Assembly (NCBI RefSeq): GCF_004168035.1
Contig: NZ_SDPU01000038.1
Coordinates: 1 to 33,237, forward strand
DNA length: 33,237 nt
Direction of reading: 5' to 3'
Origin: Nocardioides iriomotensis
Lineage (GTDB): Bacteria; Actinomycetota; Actinomycetes; Propionibacteriales; Nocardioidaceae
Positions 29,077-33,237 of this stretch are shown here, piece after piece (position 1 is the stretch's first letter; every line of letters begins with the position of its first letter). The translations under genes were made by a program, and so were the position numbers. A model generated the notes under the pieces. It worked only from the letters and a program-made list of their open reading frames with translations. It had not been told where the DNA came from and did no database searches.

Positions 29077-30651
29077 TTGACCTTCACCCGACGCACCCGT
29101 CGTGCGATGACGGTGTGGGCCGTGCTGTGTGCCGTGGTCGTCGTCTCCCTCGCCGTCCTGGTCAAGCTGGACCGGCTCGACGTCGTGGACAGCGACGTCG
29201 GCGTGGTGGCGTTCGACTGGACGTCGGCCCAGACCTGGCTCGTCGGCGTCCTGCTGTTCATCGACCACGCCTTCGGAACCGTGGCCATGACGGTGTACAC
29301 CGCGATCGCAGCGGTCGCGCTCTGGACGCGCAAGCACCGCCGTCCGGCGTACTGGACCGTCGGCGTCATGCTCGCGGCCTCGCTGACGACCACCGGCCTG
29401 AAGAACCTGATCGACCGCGAGCGTCCGGTGTGGGAGCAGCCGCTGCACCTGCTGCAGAGCTACTCGTTCCCGTCGGGCCACTCCTCGGGGATCGCGTCCG
29501 GCGCCGGCGTGGCGATCATGCTGAGCCTGATCCTGGTCCGCCGGCGGTCGGTCCAGCGGGCCGTGGTCTTCGTCGCGCTCACGCTCGTGCTCGTCGTGGG
29601 CGCCGACCGGGTGCTGCTCGGTGTGCACAACCTGACCGACGTCGTCGCCGGCTACGCCGTCGGGGTCTTCTGGGTGCTGGCCGGTGCCCTGCTCTACGAC
29701 CCGACGCCGCGGGCGCGCCCGGTGGAGGCGTTCGCCAGCCCGGTGCCGACGACCCGGCAGGTGGCGGTCGTGCTCAACCCGATCAAGGTCGACGACGTCC
29801 CGGTGTTCAAGGCGATGCTGGAGCGCACCGCCGCGGAGCTCGGCTGGAGCCGCCCGTCCTGGTACGAGACCACGATCGAGGACCCCGGCCGCGCGATGGC
29901 CGAGCAGGCCGCGATCGACGGCGCCGACCTGGTCATCGTCTGCGGCGGCGACGGCACGGTCCGGACGGTGTGCGGCGAGCTGGCCGGGACCGGCATCTCG
30001 GTCGGCGTGCTGCCCGCCGGCACCGGCAACCTGCTCGCCCGCAACCTCGACATCCCGCTGTTCCTGCAGGCCGCGATCGACGTGGCGTTCAACGGTCAGG
30101 ACCGGGCGATCGACCTGGTGAAGATCAGCGGCGACGGCATCCCCGAGGACTCCCACTTCATGGTGATGGCCGGGATGGGCTTCGACGCCGCGATCATGGA
30201 GGGCGCCAGCGAGGAGATCAAGGCGAAGGTCGGCTGGCTCGCCTACGTCGTGTCCGGCGTGAAGAACCTGATGTTCCCGCCCGTCCGGCTCGAGGTCTCC
30301 GTCGACGACGGCCCGTGGACCAAGCACCGCGCCCGCACCGTCGTCGTCGGCAACGTCGGCTACCTCACCGCCGGCATGCCGCTGCTGCCCGACGCCGCGA
30401 TCGACGACGGCATCCTCGACGTGGTGCTGCTGCACCCGAGCCGGTTCCTGTCGTGGATCCCGCTCGCGCTGCGGGTGCTCAGCAAGGGCAAGCGGTCCGA
30501 CGAGCTGGTGAACCGGATGACCGGCAAGAAGGTCTCGATCCGCGCGCGCGACGAGACCCCGCGCCAGCTCGACGGCGACGCGATCGGCCCGGGCCAGGAG
30601 ATGTGCTGCGAGGTGCTGCACGGCCGCCTGCTCGTGCGCGTGCCCCGGTGA
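29077..30651 (+). CDS. PAP2 phosphatase fused to a diacylglycerol/lipid kinase
   Basis: 524 aa. N-terminal PAP2 membrane domain with about six helices and all three phosphatase motifs: KNLIDRERP (Lys 109, Arg-Pro 116-117), PSGH (132-135) and Arg 178/His 184/Asp 188 in DRVLLGVHNLTD. From about 225 a DAGK_cat kinase domain follows: VVLNPIKVDD, CGGDGTVRTV (GGDGT 290-294) and LPAGTGNLLARNL, ending in the lipid-kinase C-terminal fold with LDGDAIG. One protein therefore carries both lipid-phosphate removal and lipid phosphorylation. The TTG at 29077 is preferred because AGGAGA lies 4 nt before it; the first ATG (29107) is the alternative. Likely role: phosphatidate/diacylglycerol balance or undecaprenyl lipid recycling at the membrane. 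Confidence 0.88.
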   Translation: MTFTRRTRRAMTVWAVLCAVVVVSLAVLVKLDRLDVVDSDVGVVAFDWTSAQTWLVGVLLFIDHAFGTVAMTVYTAIAAVALWTRKHRRPAYWTVGVMLAASLTTTGLKNLIDRERPVWEQPLHLLQSYSFPSGHSSGIASGAGVAIMLSLILVRRRSVQRAVVFVALTLVLVVGADRVLLGVHNLTDVVAGYAVGVFWVLAGALLYDPTPRARPVEAFASPVPTTRQVAVVLNPIKVDDVPVFKAMLERTAAELGWSRPSWYETTIEDPGRAMAEQAAIDGADLVIVCGGDGTVRTVCGELAGTGISVGVLPAGTGNLLARNLDIPLFLQAAIDVAFNGQDRAIDLVKISGDGIPEDSHFMVMAGMGFDAAIMEGASEEIKAKVGWLAYVVSGVKNLMFPPVRLEVSVDDGPWTKHRARTVVVGNVGYLTAGMPLLPDAAIDDGILDVVLLHPSRFLSWIPLALRVLSKGKRSDELVNRMTGKKVSIRARDETPRQLDGDAIGPGQEMCCEVLHGRLLVRVPR

Positions 30652-30658
30652 CGCGGGA

Positions 30659-30664
30659 TAGCGT
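30659..30664 (+). promoter_or_regulatory. -10 element TAGCGT of C45 peptidase gene (leaderless)
   Basis: TAGCGT ends 6 nt before the GTG at 30671; 7 bp after the stop of the upstream gene. Confidence 0.5.
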
Positions 30665-30670
30665 GGCCGG

Positions 30671-31771
30671 GTGAGCGCACCCGTCACCACCTTCACCTCA
30701 TCGGTCCTGCCGCCCCGTGAGCGCGGCATCGAGCTCGGCGAGCGGTTCCGCGCCGAGATCGCCGCCACCGTGGCGTCGTACCGCCGGCTGTGGGTGACCC
30801 GCGCCGGCGGCGAGTTCGACGTCGACCTGTGGGCCGAGCGCGCGTGGGACACGATCACCCGGGTCGCGCCGGTGCACGCCGACGAGATCGCCGGCATCGC
30901 CGAGGGCGCCGGCCGCCCCGTCGAGGAGATCGCGGCGGTCAACGCGCGCACCGAGCTGCTGGTCGCGGCCAACCCGACGGGCCAGAGCGAGTGCTCGTCG
31001 GTCGTGTCGGCTCCGCCGGGCGGCTCGCCGTTCGCGGTGCAGACCTGGGACTGGTACGACGCGATGAGCGACGGCTGGTTCCACTGGCGCTACGAGCAGC
31101 CCGACGGCCGCGTCGTGGAGACGGTCACGGAGTACGGCATGCTCGGCAAGATCGGCGTCAACGGGTACGGCGTGGGCGTGATGCTCAACATGCTGCACCA
31201 CGCCAACGACGCGGCCCGGGTCGCGGAGGGCACGATCGGCTACCCGGTGCACCTGCTCAGCCGCCGGATCATGGACGAGGCCACGTCGTTCGACGACGCC
31301 GTCCGGATCGTGCAGGCGCCGACCTCGGCGTCGACCTCGCTGACGGTCGTGGACCGGTCCGGGACGGGCGCGACGTTCGAGCTGTTCCCGGGTGGCCCCG
31401 GCCGGCTCGACCCCGCCGATGGCCTGCTGGTCCGCACCAACCACTTCGTCTCGCCCGAGGGCGAGGCCGGCTGCCTCGCCTCCACGATCAGCGACTCCAG
31501 CACGACCCGGCGCGACAAGCTGCTCGCGGCGTTCGGCGGCACCCCGCCGGCCACCCCGGCCGACGTGGTCGCGGCGATGACCGACCACGAGCCGGAGGGC
31601 GAGGTGGGCGGGATCTGCTGTCACCCCGACCGGGCGATGGACCCGGTGCTCTGGCACCGCACGCTCGCCACCGTCGCGATCGACGTCGCCTCGTCGACGC
31701 TGGACGTGCGCGCCGACGGCCCCTGCGGTCGCCGCGAGCACCCAGCCGCCGCGGCGACCGCCGGCGTGTGA
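30671..31771 (+). CDS. C45-family peptidase / acyl-CoA:6-APA acyltransferase-like Ntn hydrolase
   Basis: 366 aa. The self-processing nucleophile is Cys 108 in GQSECSSVVS; after autocleavage it becomes the N-terminal residue of the beta chain. Around it: NARTELL (91-97), TWDWYD, GKIGVNGYGVGVMLNML and VRTNHFVSPEG, the normal C45 landmarks. Family members hydrolyse amide bonds, including peptide and acyl side chains; few bacterial members are characterised. No signal peptide. The start GTG is supported by leaderless geometry. Convergent with the next gene across a shared hairpin. Confidence 0.87.
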   Translation: MSAPVTTFTSSVLPPRERGIELGERFRAEIAATVASYRRLWVTRAGGEFDVDLWAERAWDTITRVAPVHADEIAGIAEGAGRPVEEIAAVNARTELLVAANPTGQSECSSVVSAPPGGSPFAVQTWDWYDAMSDGWFHWRYEQPDGRVVETVTEYGMLGKIGVNGYGVGVMLNMLHHANDAARVAEGTIGYPVHLLSRRIMDEATSFDDAVRIVQAPTSASTSLTVVDRSGTGATFELFPGGPGRLDPADGLLVRTNHFVSPEGEAGCLASTISDSSTTRRDKLLAAFGGTPPATPADVVAAMTDHEPEGEVGGICCHPDRAMDPVLWHRTLATVAIDVASSTLDVRADGPCGRREHPAAAATAGV

Positions 31772-31780
31772 CGGTCTCTC

Positions 31781-31800
31781 CCTCCTGACGCCTCAGGAGG
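31781..31800. terminator. Hairpin shared by convergent genes
   Basis: CCTCCTGA (31781-31788), loop CGCC, TCAGGAGG (31793-31800): perfect 8-bp stem. It covers the stop codon of the minus-strand gene and lies 10 bp after the C45 gene stop. Confidence 0.6.
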
Positions 31801-33121
31801 CCCCGCAGGTTGCGTCGGGGAGCCGACGGTTTCGGCTGAAGTCGAGGCAGGCCTCGCCCTGGTCGTCCGGCACCAGCGTGGTGTCGTCGACCGTCCAGCG
31901 GGTGACGAGGTACCGGTCGGGCTCGTCCGCCGAGACCTGCTGGGCCGACCACAGGCCCGACCGCTGCGACGTCCAGGTGCGCTGGTGGAGGTACTGCCCC
32001 CCGGAGCCGGCGAGGAAGCCGTCGCCGAGGAACCGCCCGTCCGCGACGTCCAGTGCCCGGAAGCCCTCGCTGGTGGGCGCGTAGACCTGCATCCTCGTGC
32101 TGTCGCCGGACTCGTAGCCGACGACGACCGCGGGCGCGTCCAGGCTGGAGGCGATCGCCGAGCCGAGCAGCTCCGGCGCGACGACGGTGCGCACCGGTGC
32201 GGTGCTCTCGACGCCGTCCCAGGTGTAGCTGAGCTCGAACTCGTCGCCGGCACGGCGCAGCACGACCTTCTCGAAGTCGCCGGAGAGCTGTCCGTGCGGC
32301 TCGCCCACCGGGTAGCGGTCCTCGACCACCGGGAACATCAGTGACGGGTCGGCGTCCATCGCCGGCAGCTGCTCGCACGCCACCGGGGTGGCCTCGGCCA
32401 GCCGGTCCCAGCACTGCTCGCCGACCGGTGTGCCGAGGAGCTCGCCGCGCACCTGGTGGTACGACGTGGCCTGGACGAGCACCCGCTCGTCGTCGGGGAC
32501 ACCCGCGTCGTACTCCCCGCTGTGCAGCGCGCGCGTCTCGTCGACCCAGACCACGCGACCCGGCCGGTCGGCCAGCAGGCCTTGCGCGTCGATCGGCGTG
32601 AGCGTGCCGTCGCGCCAGGTGACGACGGCTCCGCCCTCCTCGGCGCCGGGTGCCGGCAGGACCACCAGGCCGGGGCGGGAGGTCCCGACGTCGGCCCACG
32701 GCAGCAGCCGGGCTCCGGCGCCGACGGGCCAGGTCGCCGTCGTCCCGCTCGCCAGCGCGACCTCGAGGTCGGCGCCGACGAGGCGGACGTCGTCGGGGGT
32801 GCCGTCACCGTCGACGTCCACGCGGAGCCGGTCCACCGCCTGCCCGTCGACCGTGTCCGGCGACGGGCTCGGCGTGGGTCCGGCGGGCGCCGGCCCGCGT
32901 TCGGGGCGGCCGTCGTCCAGCAGCGGCACCGCGACGACGGCCCCGGCGACCACGGCCGCGGCGGCCAGTCCGGCGAGGACCGCCGTGCGGCGGGACCGGC
33001 GCCGGGGCGCGGCGGGCACGAGCAGCGTGGTGAGGTCGTCCGGGGTGACCAGGTCGGCGCGTGCGTGCAGCGCGGCGGTGAGCCGCTGCTCCAGGCCGGG
33101 AGGCGTCACCGGGGCGCTCAT
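31793..33121 (-). CDS. Single-TM extracytoplasmic protein coupled to a sigma factor
   Basis: 442 aa. Residues 1-45 are cytoplasmic (LEQRLTAALHARADLVTPDDL, then RRRSRR), one membrane helix follows (about 47-67), then a Pro-rich stalk and a large outside domain. DVDGDGTPDDV just after the stalk resembles a calcium-binding VCBS/FG-GAP loop. The cytoplasmic N-terminus lacks the zinc anti-sigma motif HxxxCxxC. Its ATG overlaps the sigma factor stop in ATGA, the usual layout of a sigma/regulator pair, so it could be an anti-sigma factor or a membrane sensor. The external domain is unrecognised. Translationally coupled. Confidence 0.7.
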   Translation of the reverse strand: MSAPVTPPGLEQRLTAALHARADLVTPDDLTTLLVPAAPRRRSRRTAVLAGLAAAAVVAGAVVAVPLLDDGRPERGPAPAGPTPSPSPDTVDGQAVDRLRVDVDGDGTPDDVRLVGADLEVALASGTTATWPVGAGARLLPWADVGTSRPGLVVLPAPGAEEGGAVVTWRDGTLTPIDAQGLLADRPGRVVWVDETRALHSGEYDAGVPDDERVLVQATSYHQVRGELLGTPVGEQCWDRLAEATPVACEQLPAMDADPSLMFPVVEDRYPVGEPHGQLSGDFEKVVLRRAGDEFELSYTWDGVESTAPVRTVVAPELLGSAIASSLDAPAVVVGYESGDSTRMQVYAPTSEGFRALDVADGRFLGDGFLAGSGGQYLHQRTWTSQRSGLWSAQQVSADEPDRYLVTRWTVDDTTLVPDDQGEACLDFSRNRRLPDATCGAS

Positions 33122-33237
33122 CCGGTCACCGCCATCGACCCGAGCTGGCGTTCGAGGGCGGTGAGGGCGCGGCTCGCGGTCGACTTCACGGTCCCGCGGC
33201 TGATCCCCATCGCCTCGGCGATCTGCCCCTCCGACAG
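33118..33237 (-). CDS. Sigma-70 family (SigE-like ECF) factor, C-terminal 39 residues
   Basis: Open to the window edge, so the gene is cut. The visible residues are region 4: LSEGQIAEAMGISRGTVKST, then ASRALTALERQL, the helix-turn-helix that reads the -35 element. The GISRGTVKS recognition helix is typical of the SigE subfamily of ECF sigma factors in actinobacteria. The stop overlaps the next gene's start (ATGA). Confidence 0.9.
   Translation of the reverse strand: MSEGQIAEAMGISRGTVKSTASRALTALERQLGSMAVTG

Overview
The window is GC-rich DNA, densely coding on both strands, with strong G/C preference at third codon positions. The gene set points to a free-living, aerobic actinomycete: GTP-type PEP carboxykinase, a mycobacterial Sdh1-type succinate dehydrogenase, a bacterial proteasome activator (Bpa), a stand-alone biotin carrier protein and an IorAB-type molybdenum hydroxylase. 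Nocardioides or a close relative (Nocardioidaceae) is my best guess. That is inference from style and family resemblance, not from a marker gene. No insertion sequence, prophage, CRISPR array or rRNA is visible, so this looks like ordinary chromosome.

Layout. 0-4.5 kb: 3' part of a PhoX/DUF839 phosphatase gene, a bidirectional hairpin, tRNA-Arg(ACG), then a Tat-exported two-subunit molybdenum hydroxylase. 4.5-8 kb: a 350-bp regulatory stretch with repeated TTCCCAC boxes, pckG, and a LuxR-type regulator whose start lies inside a perfect 18-bp inverted repeat. 8-10.4 kb: a small secreted protein built from four copies of SDTGWNGT, divergent from a membrane-anchored metallophosphoesterase. 10.3-12.6 kb: tRNA-Ser(GCT), small membrane and hypothetical genes, a peptidase E-like protein, tRNA-Ser(TGA), and a biotin carrier protein. 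12.6-17.1 kb: a polytopic membrane protein, a nitrilase-family hydrolase divergent from a MobA-like nucleotidyltransferase, a membrane protein/GntR operon with a long dyad operator, and a DUF6457 protein. 17.1-19.1 kb: a quinone oxidoreductase, bpa and a pterin carbinolamine dehydratase. 19.2-23.1 kb: the sdhCAB operon (minus strand) led by a small conserved gene and preceded by a CRP-like site. 23.4-27.7 kb (minus): a LuxR regulator, two HAD phosphatases, an SRPBCC protein and serS. 27.7-33.2 kb: a phospholipase D-like protein, a PAP2-lipid kinase fusion, a C45-type peptidase, and a membrane protein coupled to the 3' end of a sigma factor gene cut by the window edge.

How the parts fit. Central carbon flow (pckG, succinate dehydrogenase) and molybdenum cofactor use (IorAB, MobA-like, DUF6457) recur. 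Two tRNA-Ser genes and seryl-tRNA synthetase lie within 17 kb of each other. The most consistent structural signal is transcriptional: about twelve genes have a -10-like hexamer (TAGGGT, TAGCGT, CAGACT and similar) ending exactly 6 or 7 nt before the start codon, the arrangement expected for leaderless mRNAs.

The least explained item is the four-repeat secreted protein at 8.1-8.4 kb. I recognise no family for it. The palindrome over the pckG-regulator junction and the back-to-back leaderless promoters at 14.82 kb are the next most unusual.
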